64,000 nt of DNA from Paeniglutamicibacter terrestris (GCF_012271785.1 NZ_JAAWVT010000001.1:1054001-1118000); one strand, 5' to 3'; counted from the stretch's first letter, positions 26,566 through 35,921 are shown. Program-made: numbers and translations. The notes: generated by a model not told the origin, from the sequence alone.

Positions 26566-27159
26566 ATGTCCAACGCCGCGCAAGACAGCCATTGGGAATG
26601 CCATCCGGTCACCCCAGATCGTTTTGAGGATTTCGGCGATGTCATCAATCCGACTCGACGAGATACCCACTGCTGGTGCCTGTCACACCGACTGGGTGTC
26701 AAGGACATCGAGGAGCTCGGCGGACGCAGCCGCGAAACGGCCATGCGCAAACTCTGCGATCGGGAAAACCCACCCGGGGTTCTCACCTACCGCAACGGCG
26801 AGCCCGTCGGATGGTGCAGCATCGGCCCTCGCGCCGAGATCCCGCGACTGGTGGTCTCCAAGTTGATCCGGCCCGTGGATGCGGTTCCGGTGTGGAGCAT
26901 CATTTGCGTGGTGGTGCGCAGCGGTTACCGCAGGCAGGGCGTCACCGAGCAGCTGCTCGAGGGTGCCATCGCCTACGCGGCCTCCCGTGGGGCGCCGGCC
27001 ATCGAGGCGCACCCCGTGGATCCGGACGGCAGGATGGACACCACGATGGCCTTCGTCGGAACCCGGACAATGTTCGAGCGGGTGGGCTTCCGCGTCATCG
27101 GCACCACCGACGCGGTGGCCAGCCGGATGCCGCGGCTGATCATGCGACGAGATCTCTGA
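26566..27159 (+). CDS. GNAT family N-acetyltransferase
   Basis: 197 residues. The acetyl-CoA loop is seen as VVVRSGYRRQGVTEQLLEGAI (Q/R-x-x-G-x-G/A form). An N-terminal CWCLSHR segment and C-terminal TMFERVGFRV complete the fold. The start is the ATG after GATACC; CAGAAT 7 bp upstream could be a -10, so the mRNA may be leaderless. Such proteins with a WC-rich N terminus are usually annotated only as GNAT; the substrate is unknown. Confidence 0.8.
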   Translation: MSNAAQDSHWECHPVTPDRFEDFGDVINPTRRDTHCWCLSHRLGVKDIEELGGRSRETAMRKLCDRENPPGVLTYRNGEPVGWCSIGPRAEIPRLVVSKLIRPVDAVPVWSIICVVVRSGYRRQGVTEQLLEGAIAYAASRGAPAIEAHPVDPDGRMDTTMAFVGTRTMFERVGFRVIGTTDAVASRMPRLIMRRDL

Positions 27160-27188
27160 GCGAGCTCCCCACGACTCCTTCTCGTTTT

Positions 27189-27986
27189 TTAAGTCAGTGA
27201 CCAGGAGCGCTTGGAAAGCCCGAACCAGAAACCGTCGATGGCGGTCTTGGCCTCAATGCCACCGGAGGCATAAGCCGCACCCAGTGCAACGTAAAGCGGT
27301 GCCCAGTGCTCGGAACGCGGGTGCGCCTCGCGGGCGGCCGGGGCCTTGTGCAGGAAATCGAGGATCGAATCCACATCCCCGCGACCCAGCGCTTCCTCGG
27401 CCCAGTGATCAAATTCGCTGGAGGCGGCCGGCGGTGCTGAATCGGGGCCGCCCGCAGGGTTGAACCAGCGCAGATTGTGCGTGGTGAAGCCGGAGCCGAT
27501 AATCATGGTGCCGCGATCGCGCAGTGGTGCCAGCGACTGGCCCAGGGCGAAGAGGCCCTGCGGATCCAGTGTGGGCATCGACATCTGCACCACCGGAACA
27601 TCCGCGTCGGGGAACATTTCCTTCAGCGGGACGTAAGCTCCGTGGTCAAGGCCGCGGGTCTCGTCGCGTTCGACATGATGGCCGTGGTTTCCCGTTAATC
27701 GGGCGACCTCGTCGGCCAGTTCCGGTGCCATCGGCGCGTCGTAGCGCACGTCGTAGTAGTGCTGCGGGAAGCCCCAGAAGTCGTAGACAAGTTCCTGCTT
27801 CTGGCGCGTGGCACTGAGCGACACGGGAGCATTTTCCCAGTGAGCGGAAATCATCAGGATGTCCTTGGGCTTTTCCATGGTGTCGGACCATGCCGCCAAC
27901 TCGGCGGTCCAGGTGGCGTCGTCGGCAAGCGGCGGGGCACCGTGGGAGAGGAAGAGTACCGGGGGGCGGTCGGCTGCAGTAGTCAT
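27189..27986 (-). CDS. LigB-family extradiol dioxygenase (DODA-type)
   Basis: 265 residues of the class III extradiol ring-cleaving dioxygenase family, DOPA-dioxygenase branch. Probable metal ligands are visible: His in LFLSHGAPP, His in ISAHWE, and His in GSGFTTHNLRW. RGLDHGAYVPLKEMFPDADVPVVQ is a family block. It would open an ortho-diphenol next to the hydroxyls using Zn or Fe. The actual substrate is unknown; no other ring-cleavage pathway genes adjoin it. ATG at 27986 fits a leaderless promoter. Confidence 0.85.
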   Translation of the reverse strand: MTTAADRPPVLFLSHGAPPLADDATWTAELAAWSDTMEKPKDILMISAHWENAPVSLSATRQKQELVYDFWGFPQHYYDVRYDAPMAPELADEVARLTGNHGHHVERDETRGLDHGAYVPLKEMFPDADVPVVQMSMPTLDPQGLFALGQSLAPLRDRGTMIIGSGFTTHNLRWFNPAGGPDSAPPAASSEFDHWAEEALGRGDVDSILDFLHKAPAAREAHPRSEHWAPLYVALGAAYASGGIEAKTAIDGFWFGLSKRSWSLT

Positions 27987-27992
27987 GCGATC

Positions 27993-28022
27993 AGCATACA
28001 CCTAAAATGGTTGAGCCTTCAA
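27993..28022 (-). promoter_or_regulatory. leaderless promoter of the LigB gene
   Basis: Minus strand TTGAAG (28022-28017), 18-bp spacer, TATGCT (27998-27993), then 6 bp to the ATG, placing the start site at the A of ATG. Confidence 0.5.
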
Positions 28023-28187
28023 GTAATTTAAGTTCAAACATTTCTCTCGTTGCCACCACAGCTCAGAACGGGAAGTTGGCAACTCTTAGCGCATACTCAG
28101 CCCGCTTCATGCTCTCAAACGTGGGACCAGACCGTCTAGGCTCCAAACAACGCCTCGCCCCCGCCCCCAGGAGTCGCGGGTGCTGAC

Positions 28188-28826
28188 CTACTCGGGCCAG
28201 GCCGATCCGCGAATGACCTCCACGAAGTCGCCGCGCTGGAATCCCGGGAGGTAGTGCGCCAGTACGTCGGCCTTCACGTTGCCGAAGGTCGTGTCGGGGC
28301 GGTCCTTGAGGCCGTTCGTGAAAGCCGCCAGGATTTGGTTCTTGAAATCCGGGCGCGGGTGCGCATCCACGACAGCATTGCGCTGTTCGTCGGTGATCGC
28401 GTCATAGCCGAGTCCCAGCACGTCGAGTTCGACGCCGCGGGTGACCAAGGCGATCTCCGGTGCCATGTGCAGCGGGATTTCCGGGGTGGTGTGCAGCGCG
28501 ATGCCCGACCAGACCTTGTCCGCCGCCTCGCCGGTGATGCCGTGTTCACTCAGGAAGCGACGAGCCTCATCGGCGGCGTCAATCTCGAAGCGTTGGTCGG
28601 TTCGGCGGTACTTGTCCGTGAGCCCGAGATCGTGGAACATCGCCCCGATGTACAGCAGCTCGGGATCGTATTGAAGCCCCTGCTCCCGGCCGCGCAGTGA
28701 ACCGAAGATGAATACCCTGCGGGAGTGGTCATAGACGAGTTCGGTCGCAGCCTCGCGGAGCAAATCGGTGGCGTCCTTGGCCATCTTGCTGTCTGGGATC
28801 CGGATGCCTGCAATGGTCTCGGTCAT
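28188..28826 (-). CDS. HD domain protein (cyanamide hydratase-like)
   Basis: 212 residues. The HD-superfamily metal motif is FHDLGLT in the middle, with a first His in VYDHSRRVF and a later HTTPEIPLH. The same arrangement occurs in fungal cyanamide hydratase and related HD proteins of unknown substrate. ATG at 28826 is set by homology; the 63-codon upstream extension runs through the divergent gene's start. It diverges from a GlxA-like AraC regulator that probably controls it. Confidence 0.75.
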   Translation of the reverse strand: MTETIAGIRIPDSKMAKDATDLLREAATELVYDHSRRVFIFGSLRGREQGLQYDPELLYIGAMFHDLGLTDKYRRTDQRFEIDAADEARRFLSEHGITGEAADKVWSGIALHTTPEIPLHMAPEIALVTRGVELDVLGLGYDAITDEQRNAVVDAHPRPDFKNQILAAFTNGLKDRPDTTFGNVKADVLAHYLPGFQRGDFVEVIRGSAWPE

Positions 28827-28891
28827 GGATGCTTGCCGCCTTCTGTTTCGTGTTCTGCGAATGTTGTACTTCCCATTTTGGCCCAACGGAC

Positions 28892-28942
28892 TAGGCTGAG
28901 GACATGTCTTTTTTGCCCACTCTCCCTCGATTTCGGACATGA
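28892..28942 (+). promoter_or_regulatory. leaderless promoter and 12-codon leader ORF before the AraC gene
   Basis: TAGGCT (28892-28897) lies 6 bp before ATG at 28904. That ATG opens a 12-codon frame, MSFLPTLPRFRT, whose TGA (28940-28942) overlaps the regulator's ATG (28939). It reads as a leaderless uORF that couples translation to the regulator. Confidence 0.45.
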
Positions 28943-29895
28943 TCACCAGAATCGGCATCCTCGTCTTCGACGGCATGACCATGCTCGATGCCAGCGGGCC
29001 CGCAGAGGTGTTCAATCTCGCCGATCCGGCGCGCCAACACTATGACCTCGTATTCATCTCGCCGGCGGGCGGGCGGGTCGTATCCTCCTCGGGGATGGAC
29101 CTGGGCCAGACGCTCACCGCCGACGACGCCGGAGAAGTGGACACGCTGCTCGTCGCCGGCGGACCGCTACTCCCGGAGGGCCGCATCAACGAGGAACTAC
29201 TCTCGTCCGTCGCTTCGCTTGCCTCCGGCGCGCAACGGGTCGCATCGGTGTGCACGGGCGCCTTCGTCTTGGCGGAGTTGGGATACCTCGACGGGCGCCG
29301 CGCGACGACCCATTGGCGGCACGCGCAAACCCTGGCAACCCGTCATCCGCTCGTGACGGTCGAACCCGACGTCATCCATGTCCGCGACGGACGTTACCTG
29401 ACCTCGGCGGGAATCAGCGCCGGTATCGATCTGGCCCTGGCCATGGTCGAGGAGGACCTCGGGGTGGAAATCGCCCGAGAAACGGCCCGTGAGCTGGTGA
29501 TGTTCATGCACCGGCCCGGCGGGCAAACCCAGTTCTCGACCGCCTTGAGCACACCCCCGGCGCAAAACGGAGCGTTGCGGACCCTCATGGAGACGGTCCT
29601 AGCCAATCCCGCGGAAGAACATACCGCCACATCCATGGCCGCGACCGTCGGGGTGAGCGTGCGCCACCTGAACCGGCTGTTCCAAGCCGCGGCGGCCACG
29701 ACACCGGCACGTTGGCTCGAACGGGTCCGCGTCGACTCGGCCCGCGCCCTGATACTAGATGGCCACTCGATGACGCAGGTAGCGCAATTGAGTGGCTTCG
29801 GAAGCGACGAAACGCTCCGTCGGGCGTTCGCCCGGCAACTTGATACAACGCCGAGTAGCTTCCGCGATCACTTTGCCACGACCAGGCGGGACTGA
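28939..29895 (+). CDS. GlxA-like AraC family regulator (DJ-1/PfpI + AraC)
   Basis: 318 residues. The N-terminal DJ-1/PfpI-like domain (ILVFDGMTMLDASGPAEVF to about 190) has the nucleophile-elbow Cys in ASVCTGAFVLAELG. The C-terminal AraC domain has two helix-turn-helices (SMAATVGVSVRHLNRLFQ and SMTQVAQLSGFGSDETLRRAF). This is the GlxA/FtrA architecture. It is divergent from the HD protein and separated by about 110 bp, so that is its likely target. No ribosome site before the ATG; translation is probably coupled to a short upstream ORF. Confidence 0.88.
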   Translation: MITRIGILVFDGMTMLDASGPAEVFNLADPARQHYDLVFISPAGGRVVSSSGMDLGQTLTADDAGEVDTLLVAGGPLLPEGRINEELLSSVASLASGAQRVASVCTGAFVLAELGYLDGRRATTHWRHAQTLATRHPLVTVEPDVIHVRDGRYLTSAGISAGIDLALAMVEEDLGVEIARETARELVMFMHRPGGQTQFSTALSTPPAQNGALRTLMETVLANPAEEHTATSMAATVGVSVRHLNRLFQAAAATTPARWLERVRVDSARALILDGHSMTQVAQLSGFGSDETLRRAFARQLDTTPSSFRDHFATTRRD

Positions 29896-30187
29896 AGGCC
29901 TCCGCCCTCGCGATATCAGGTGCCGATAAGCATGTGGACAGCCACTCCTTTTCCGCGGGTGGTGCAACACTTCAAGCTGGTCCCGTTCCAGAGCATCCCC
30001 TGTCTGGTAATTCGCGGCGCACCGCCCATCCATGCTCCCCGCCGTGGAACCGGTCGCATTGGTCGAGGACCATGCTCCAGATTTCTGCTGTGCAGAATGT
30101 CTTGGTGTCGGGACGACGGCCGGCCCTACGGTTGATGAAACAGATCACATCGCCGCCCCAGGGTGCGCAGCAGATTCAAGGAGCAGC
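29896..30187. other. gene-free stretch before mobA
   Basis: No coding frame with family similarity. An open frame in register with mobA runs back to 30032 but has shadow-like composition. Presumably it holds the mobA promoter; no clear operator seen. Confidence 0.5.
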
Positions 30188-32101
30188 ATGCAGTTCTACC
30201 AAGATGGCTACCGCCCGGGCGACCCGGATATCCGCCGCGCAGCTCCCGGACGCCGCACCCCAGGGACCTTGCCCACCCAGGTCGACGTCCTCATCGCCGG
30301 CACCGGCCCCGCCGGTTCCGTCCTTGCCGCTCAGCTGGCCGAGTTCCCGGACATCTCCACCCTTGTTGTCGAACGCCGCGAAGCAGCCCTCGAGCTGGGC
30401 CACGCTGACGGGGTGGCCTGCCGCACCGTGGAGATGTTCAACGGCTTTGGTCTGGCCGAAGCCCTGATGCGCGAGGCCTACTGGGTTAACGAGACCAGCT
30501 TCTGGGGCCCCGCATCTGGCGACGGGATCGAGCGCACCGGACGGATCCAGGACGTCGCCGACGGCCTCTCCGAATACCCTCACGTGATCGTGAACCAGGC
30601 CCGCATGCAGGACATGCTCTTCGAGCACATGGCCAACTCCCCCAGCCGGCTGGTCCCCGACTACGGACTGGAGCTCATCGACGTGGTGATCGCCGACACC
30701 GGCGACTACCCCGTCACCGCAAGACTGCGCTGCACCGGCGAGAATCCCGGCAACGAGATCACCGTGCAGGCAAAGTATGCGGTGGGCTGCGAGGGCGCGC
30801 GCTCGAACGTGCGCCGCTCGCTGGGCATCAAGATGCAGGGGGATGCCCGTAACCACGCCTGGGGTGTGATGGACATGCTGGCCGTCACCGATTTCCCCGA
30901 CATCCGCCTGAAGTCCGCCATTCAGTCGGCCTCCGGCGGATCCATTCTGCTGATCCCGCGCGAGGGCGGCTATCTGGTGCGGCTTTACGTCGACTTGGGC
31001 GATATCGACCCGGGAGACCGCGAGGCCCGCGGGCGTTTCACCGCCGATTCGGTCATCGAGGCCGCACAAAAGATTCTGCACCCCTACACGCTGGACGTGA
31101 AGGAAATCGCCTGGTGGAGCGTTTACGAGGTGGGCCAGCGCATCGCCGAGCGGTTCGACGACGTGTTGCCCGGGGACCGCGGCACCCGGACCCCGCGCGT
31201 GTTCATCGCCGGGGACGCCTGCCACACGCATAGTGCCAAGGCCGGTCAGGGCATGAATGTGTCCATGCAGGATGGCTTCAATCTGGGCTGGAAGCTGGCG
31301 GCCGTGCTGCAAGGCCGCAGCCCAGAATCCCTGCTGGACACCTACTCCGCCGAACGCCAGGTCATCGCCCAGGAGCTGATCGACTTCGATTTGAAATGGT
31401 CCACCGCGATGGCTGCCAAGCCCAAGGACCCGGCGAACCCTGAGGCCGGGGGCATGGACGCCGCCGAACGCCAGTCCATCTTCACCCAGGGCGGGCGGTT
31501 CACCGCGGGCTTCGCCACCGACTACGCCCCGAGCATGATCACCGGGGAAGACACCCACGAGCACCTGGCCACCGGATTCCCGGTCGGCGAGCGCTTCCAC
31601 TCCTCCGGCGTCATCAGGCTTGCCGATGCCAAGTCGCTGCAGCTCGGGCACCAGGCTCTGGCCGACGGCCGCTGGCGGATCTACGCCTTCGCCGACGCCG
31701 TCCGCCCCGACGCCAAGGATTCGCGTCTGGCCGCATTCAGCACCTACTTGGGGCAGGATCCGTCCTCCCCGGTGCGCACCTTCACCCCGGCGGGTGCCGA
31801 CGACGACGCGGTCTTCGACGTGCGTGCGGTGCTGCAGCAGGGACACCGCGAGGTGGAGCCAGGTGATGTGCCAGCATTCCTCTTCCCACGCAAGGCACCG
31901 CTGGGACTCATCGACTACGAGAAGGTCTTCACCGCCGACGCGGCGAACGATATCTTCGAGGCCCGCGGCATCAACCGTGAGCACGGCGCGATTGTGGTGG
32001 TCCGTCCCGACCAGTACGTGGCTCACGTGCTACCCCTTGATGCCCACGCGGAGCTGGCGAGTTTCTTCGCCGGCATCATGAGCACCCCGACGCTACCGTA
32101 G
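30188..32101 (+). CDS. mobA: 3-hydroxybenzoate 4-monooxygenase MobA
   Basis: 637 residues, the length of phenol-hydroxylase-type flavin monooxygenases. FAD motif GTGPAGSVLAAQ, then ELGHADGVACRTVEMF, GCEGARSNVRR, and the second FAD motif VFIAGDACHTHSAKAGQGMNVSMQD. The N terminus MQFYQDGYRPGDP and the C-terminal thioredoxin-like part match 3-hydroxybenzoate 4-monooxygenase, which makes protocatechuate using NADPH and O2. AAGGAG precedes ATG at 30188 by only 4 bp. It has no adjacent regulator or transporter but would feed pcaHG. Confidence 0.9.
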   Translation: MQFYQDGYRPGDPDIRRAAPGRRTPGTLPTQVDVLIAGTGPAGSVLAAQLAEFPDISTLVVERREAALELGHADGVACRTVEMFNGFGLAEALMREAYWVNETSFWGPASGDGIERTGRIQDVADGLSEYPHVIVNQARMQDMLFEHMANSPSRLVPDYGLELIDVVIADTGDYPVTARLRCTGENPGNEITVQAKYAVGCEGARSNVRRSLGIKMQGDARNHAWGVMDMLAVTDFPDIRLKSAIQSASGGSILLIPREGGYLVRLYVDLGDIDPGDREARGRFTADSVIEAAQKILHPYTLDVKEIAWWSVYEVGQRIAERFDDVLPGDRGTRTPRVFIAGDACHTHSAKAGQGMNVSMQDGFNLGWKLAAVLQGRSPESLLDTYSAERQVIAQELIDFDLKWSTAMAAKPKDPANPEAGGMDAAERQSIFTQGGRFTAGFATDYAPSMITGEDTHEHLATGFPVGERFHSSGVIRLADAKSLQLGHQALADGRWRIYAFADAVRPDAKDSRLAAFSTYLGQDPSSPVRTFTPAGADDDAVFDVRAVLQQGHREVEPGDVPAFLFPRKAPLGLIDYEKVFTADAANDIFEARGINREHGAIVVVRPDQYVAHVLPLDAHAELASFFAGIMSTPTLP

Positions 32102-32241
32102 CCCGACCTCGTCCGTGCGGCCGGGGCAGGGTCTCGCGGCGCGGACGAAGGGATATGGACGCGGCGGGTCTGGCGCGCCGGGGAGCTGCAGGGCGCCAGG
32201 GTGATTTCCCTGCTGCGGGCCACCGGCCACGTAAACGGCAA

Positions 32242-32288
32242 GAGGCCGGGCCGCGGCCGACCCAGGGGATCGACTGCGGCCCGGCCTC
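32242..32288. terminator. hairpin terminator between mobA and the 2HCT gene
   Basis: 13-bp perfect stem GAGGCCGGGCCGC (32242-32254) with GCGGCCCGGCCTC (32276-32288), between convergent genes. No T-run. Confidence 0.65.
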
Positions 32289-32308
32289 ATCCACCGGTTC
32301 CGGCGGAA

Positions 32309-33724
32309 TCAGGAAGCGATGGCTAGCAGCGGGACCAGCAGCGAGGTCACGAACAGCACCAGCGCGCCGCCAAGTCGGTTGGTCAGCGCGGCGAACGGCA
32401 TCAGGTGCATGCGGTTCGCCGCACTGAGCACCGCGACATCCCCGCTGCCCCCGGTGTCGGCCATGACCAGCCCCGGGGTAATGGATGCCTCAACGAAGTT
32501 GAACTTCATGAGCCACCCCAAGAAGCCGGAGGTCAGCGTCGCGATCAGCACCGTGGCAACCGTCAGAACGATGAACTTCGGGTTACTCAACGAGGTAACA
32601 ACCTCGCCCATGTCGATGTAGCTGATACTCACGCCCACTAGCAGTGCCGGAACCATGGTGGCACCCACCATGTCACCCCAGTCAGCGGTGGATTCTTCAA
32701 TATCCTTGGGCAGCCAGCCGAAGATCTTCACGGCGGCCGCAGCAATGATGGTCCAGGCATAGGGGTGCAAGACCTCAAGGAACGAACCGACCAGCTGGCC
32801 GAAGATGAACAGCGCGCCGGCGAATAGCAGGCCCTTGCCCAGCGCAATGAATGAGGAAGCCTCGTTTTTCGGCGGCAGCGACAACTCGGACTTCTTGCCC
32901 TTGATGCGCATCAGCTCTCCGTGGCCATTGAAGCCCACAAAGAACTGCTTGCGACTCTTGCCTAGGCCGTTGTAGATGCCGGCAATGATGATGCAAACGA
33001 TGTTGGCCACCACCACGGCGGACATCAAATCGCCCATGAACGTCGAGGAGTCCAGGCCGGTGCGCGAGGCATACATCTCGCTCATCGGCAGCGCACCCAC
33101 ACCCAGACCGCCGGCCATGATCGGGGCGGCAATAAACAAGATCCCCTCCATAAAACCGAATCCGGTGGCGGCACCCAGCAACCCAATCAGCACAAATGTG
33201 GCCACCAGGCAGCCGACCAGCGGCACCGCAAAGCGCGGTCCGGCCTTCAGCAACAGGGCTCGAGGCATACCCAGGATGGAGCCGGCGATGATCGTGATGA
33301 CAAAGAAGTCCAGGAATCCATGTCCCTTCACGAAGTTCTCCACAACTTCCACGAGGTTCGCCGGCAACAGGTTAAAGGACATGAGCGTCGCGGGGATGAA
33401 GGTGCACAAGACCGTGGGCAGCCCGTAGTCACGTACCACCGGGAAGAGGTTGCCGATCCAGATCAGCAGCCCACCGAGCAGGATGGTGACGGTAAAACCC
33501 GAGAGCATCGAATCCGGGAGCTTGCCGGTGAGCGCGGCGATAAACACCATGAGCGCGAGCACGAGGAACAGTGCTGCCGGAAGACTGGCGATCCGCGGGC
33601 CGCGCGGACCGGGGAAATGCGTGCCGCGTAGCTTGCCCACGCTCGGTTCGACCCTGCGCTGTACGCCGGGTTCCTCGGGGTGTTGTGCAGCAAGGGTGGA
33701 AGCGGAATTTTCAATCTGAGACAT
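32309..33724 (-). CDS. 2-hydroxycarboxylate transporter (2HCT family)
   Basis: 471 residues with about 11-12 hydrophobic segments. It matches the 2HCT family (CitP, MaeP, CimH, CitS): GFGFMEGILFIAAPIMAGGLGVGALPMSEMY contains the first glycine-rich re-entrant motif, and FVEASITPGLVMADTGGSGDVAVLSAANRM the second. Substrates of the family are citrate, malate, lactate or citramalate with Na+ or H+. GAGGAC precedes ATG at 33724. It lies 81 bp downstream of the lyase gene on the same strand, suggesting import of that pathway's hydroxyacid. Confidence 0.87.
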   Translation of the reverse strand: MSQIENSASTLAAQHPEEPGVQRRVEPSVGKLRGTHFPGPRGPRIASLPAALFLVLALMVFIAALTGKLPDSMLSGFTVTILLGGLLIWIGNLFPVVRDYGLPTVLCTFIPATLMSFNLLPANLVEVVENFVKGHGFLDFFVITIIAGSILGMPRALLLKAGPRFAVPLVGCLVATFVLIGLLGAATGFGFMEGILFIAAPIMAGGLGVGALPMSEMYASRTGLDSSTFMGDLMSAVVVANIVCIIIAGIYNGLGKSRKQFFVGFNGHGELMRIKGKKSELSLPPKNEASSFIALGKGLLFAGALFIFGQLVGSFLEVLHPYAWTIIAAAAVKIFGWLPKDIEESTADWGDMVGATMVPALLVGVSISYIDMGEVVTSLSNPKFIVLTVATVLIATLTSGFLGWLMKFNFVEASITPGLVMADTGGSGDVAVLSAANRMHLMPFAALTNRLGGALVLFVTSLLVPLLAIAS

Positions 33725-33805
33725 CGTCGTCCTCGCAGAATGATGGGGCGCACCGGCGCCTGTTTCAGGCATCTCGGCGGGCAGTGGATGGGAGTGTATT
33801 AGGTT

Positions 33806-34684
33806 CTAGTGCCCGGTTAGGGCGTTCACGGGCAGCGCCGCGGAGTTGGACACCGCGTCGCGGCCCAGCTGCACGGCACGGTTCAGTGCCGCTTCGTCGA
33901 TGCCGGTCTCGTGCCCGGCGGCGTGCAGGTGGGCAACAAGTTCCTCGGTGGCCAAGTTGCCCGCGGCACCCGGTGCAAACGGGCAGCCACCGTAGCCGCC
34001 CAACGCGCTATCGAAGCGGGTGATGCCGGCATCTATGGCCGCATCAACAGTGTCCAACGCCTGGCCATGGGCGTTGTGCAGGTGCAGATAGTAGGTCAGC
34101 TCCGGCTCGGCAGCCTGGATGTAACGCACCGAATCCATGAGTCGAGCGGTCGGCGTGGTGCCCAGGGTGTCGGCCAGGCCGATTTGAGTGATGCCCATGT
34201 CCTTGAAGGCGCGCACCACCCGCAACAGGTGCTCCGGATCAATCTCTCCCTCAAAGGGGCAGGTAAACGCGGTCGAGATCCCGGCAAAGAAGTTGATACC
34301 CGGGTGCGCTGCAACATCGGAGGCGAGGGAGGCGAGTGCTTCCTCAACACTGGCCCCAGCGTTTGCACTGCTATGTGCCTGACTGGCGGAGGTCACCACC
34401 TGAATGTCGGTCGCCCCGGCCGCGATAGCACGCACGATCCCCTTGCCATTGAGCGCTAGGGAAGTGAAGCTCGCCCCATTTCTTACCGGCAATCCGGACA
34501 GGACCTCGGCGGCATCCCCCATCTGTGGCACCCGGGCGGGATTCACGAAGGAAGCGACCTCCAGCCGCTTCACGCCGGCGCTAAGTAGGGAATCGACGAT
34601 GGCCAGCTTGTCAGAGGTGGCGACAATGACGTTTTCATCCTGCAAGCCGTCGCGCAGGAAGACGTCGGTGATCTGGATCCGCAT
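33806..34684 (-). CDS. HMG-CoA lyase-family lyase (possible citramalyl-CoA lyase)
   Basis: 292-residue TIM-barrel of the HMG-CoA lyase family. It has the DGLQDE metal-binding start, the LHLHNAHG His pair, and the active-site Cys loop GGCPFAPGAAGNL. It starts 1 bp after the CoA-transferase stop. The family cleaves HMG-CoA to acetyl-CoA and acetoacetate, but (R)-citramalyl-CoA lyase of Chloroflexus aurantiacus belongs here too. With a class III CoA-transferase and a 2-hydroxycarboxylate carrier, cleavage of a citramalyl-CoA-type ester to acetyl-CoA and pyruvate is my preferred reading. Leucine breakdown is the alternative, but none of its other genes are here. Confidence 0.85.
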   Translation of the reverse strand: MRIQITDVFLRDGLQDENVIVATSDKLAIVDSLLSAGVKRLEVASFVNPARVPQMGDAAEVLSGLPVRNGASFTSLALNGKGIVRAIAAGATDIQVVTSASQAHSSANAGASVEEALASLASDVAAHPGINFFAGISTAFTCPFEGEIDPEHLLRVVRAFKDMGITQIGLADTLGTTPTARLMDSVRYIQAAEPELTYYLHLHNAHGQALDTVDAAIDAGITRFDSALGGYGGCPFAPGAAGNLATEELVAHLHAAGHETGIDEAALNRAVQLGRDAVSNSAALPVNALTGH

Positions 34685-34685
34685 G

Positions 34686-35921
34686 TTAGTTGGCCTCCTT
34701 GAGACCCAGTGAGTTGATTTGCTCCGTGCTTAGCCCGGCCAATTCCGCCAGCACCTCATGGGTGTGTTCGCCGAGTTCCGGGCCGATCCAGTTGACGCGG
34801 CCCTCGTGCCCCGGCAATTTGGGAACCACACCGGGGAAGCGGATCAGTTCTGGTTCGTCATCGATGATCACCTCGTGGGTCTGAATCATGTCACGGGCTA
34901 GGTAATGCTCGTCCTTGGCGATCGATGGGGCGTCATAAACGGGCCCGGCGGGCACACCGGCGGCGTCCAGCGCCGTGAGAACATCGGCCAGCGGCATCGA
35001 GGAGGTCCAGTCGGCGATGGCACGATTAAGTTCGGTCTCGCGCGCCCCTCGTCCCTCGGTCGTGAGCAGGGTTTTGTCATCGGCGAGGTCATCGCGGTCG
35101 ATGGCCTTCATGAGGCGAATGAACACCGAGTTAGAGTTACCGCCAATCACCACCTCCAAATCATCCCCGCACGGGTAGGAACCCGTGGGCACCACACCGG
35201 GCAAGGCCCCACCGGTGCGCTTGCGGACCATGCCGTAAGCGTCGTAGTCCGGGACCAAGGACTCGAGTAGGGAGAAAACCCCCTCGTAGAGTGCCACGTC
35301 AACAATCTGCGGGCCTTCGCTCTTGACGCCCTGCGCCTTTTGGAACATCAACATGAGGGCGCCGATGACACCGTAGAGTCCGGAAACGGTATCCCCTACG
35401 CTCGCGGCGGCCCGGCCTGCCGGACGATCCGGTTCGCCGGTGATGTATCGCAGACCGGCGAAGGACTCGGCGGAGCTGCCGAAGCCTGCACGATTTTTGT
35501 ACGGGCCGGTTTGTCCGTAACCGGAGATGCGCACCATGACCAGATTGGGGTTCACTGCGTGCAGCTCTTCGGGACCAAGACCCCACTTTTCTAGAGTGCC
35601 CGGGCGGAAGTTCTCGATGACCACGTCGGTCTTTGCCACGATGCTCAGCACCGCCTCCCGACCGAGTTCGCTGCGCAAATCCAAAGCGACAGATTTCTTA
35701 TTCCTCCCGAGGGTACGGAAGAGCATCGAGGTGGTGCCGCGCGTTTTCCGCCAGTCGCGCAATTCGTCACCGCCGTTCGGCTTTTCGATCTTGATGACTT
35801 CGGCACCGAAGTCACCGAAGAGTCGGGCGGCAAACGGGGCCGCAATGAAGCTGCCCAATTCCAGTACGCGGATCCCGTCAAGCGGCAAGGTACTGCCCGG
35901 GAGGTGAAGATTCTCTGTCAT
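34686..35921 (-). CDS. class III CoA-transferase (CaiB/BaiF family)
   Basis: 411 residues. LDGIRVLELGSFIAAPFAARLFGDFGAEVIKIEKP at the N terminus is the family block, and the catalytic Asp is expected in SVGDTVSGLYG. The family moves CoA between carboxylic acids through an aspartyl-CoA anhydride. AAAAGGGC precedes ATG at 35921. It is first gene of an operon with the lyase and probably the 2HCT carrier, diverging from an IclR regulator. It probably activates the imported hydroxyacid with CoA from succinyl-CoA. Confidence 0.9.
   Translation of the reverse strand: MTENLHLPGSTLPLDGIRVLELGSFIAAPFAARLFGDFGAEVIKIEKPNGGDELRDWRKTRGTTSMLFRTLGRNKKSVALDLRSELGREAVLSIVAKTDVVIENFRPGTLEKWGLGPEELHAVNPNLVMVRISGYGQTGPYKNRAGFGSSAESFAGLRYITGEPDRPAGRAAASVGDTVSGLYGVIGALMLMFQKAQGVKSEGPQIVDVALYEGVFSLLESLVPDYDAYGMVRKRTGGALPGVVPTGSYPCGDDLEVVIGGNSNSVFIRLMKAIDRDDLADDKTLLTTEGRGARETELNRAIADWTSSMPLADVLTALDAAGVPAGPVYDAPSIAKDEHYLARDMIQTHEVIIDDEPELIRFPGVVPKLPGHEGRVNWIGPELGEHTHEVLAELAGLSTEQINSLGLKEAN

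Noticed and set aside
27160-27188. T-run after the GNAT gene as a terminator
   Set aside because: Six Ts at about 27185-27190 but only a 4-bp CGAG/CTCG stem with a long loop.
30032-30187. In-frame extension of mobA
   Set aside because: The family begins at MQFYQDG; AAGGAG supports 30188.
30176-32026. 616-codon open frame antisense to mobA
   Set aside because: Mirror of a high-GC gene; no ribosome site or family motif. mobA on the plus strand is unambiguous.
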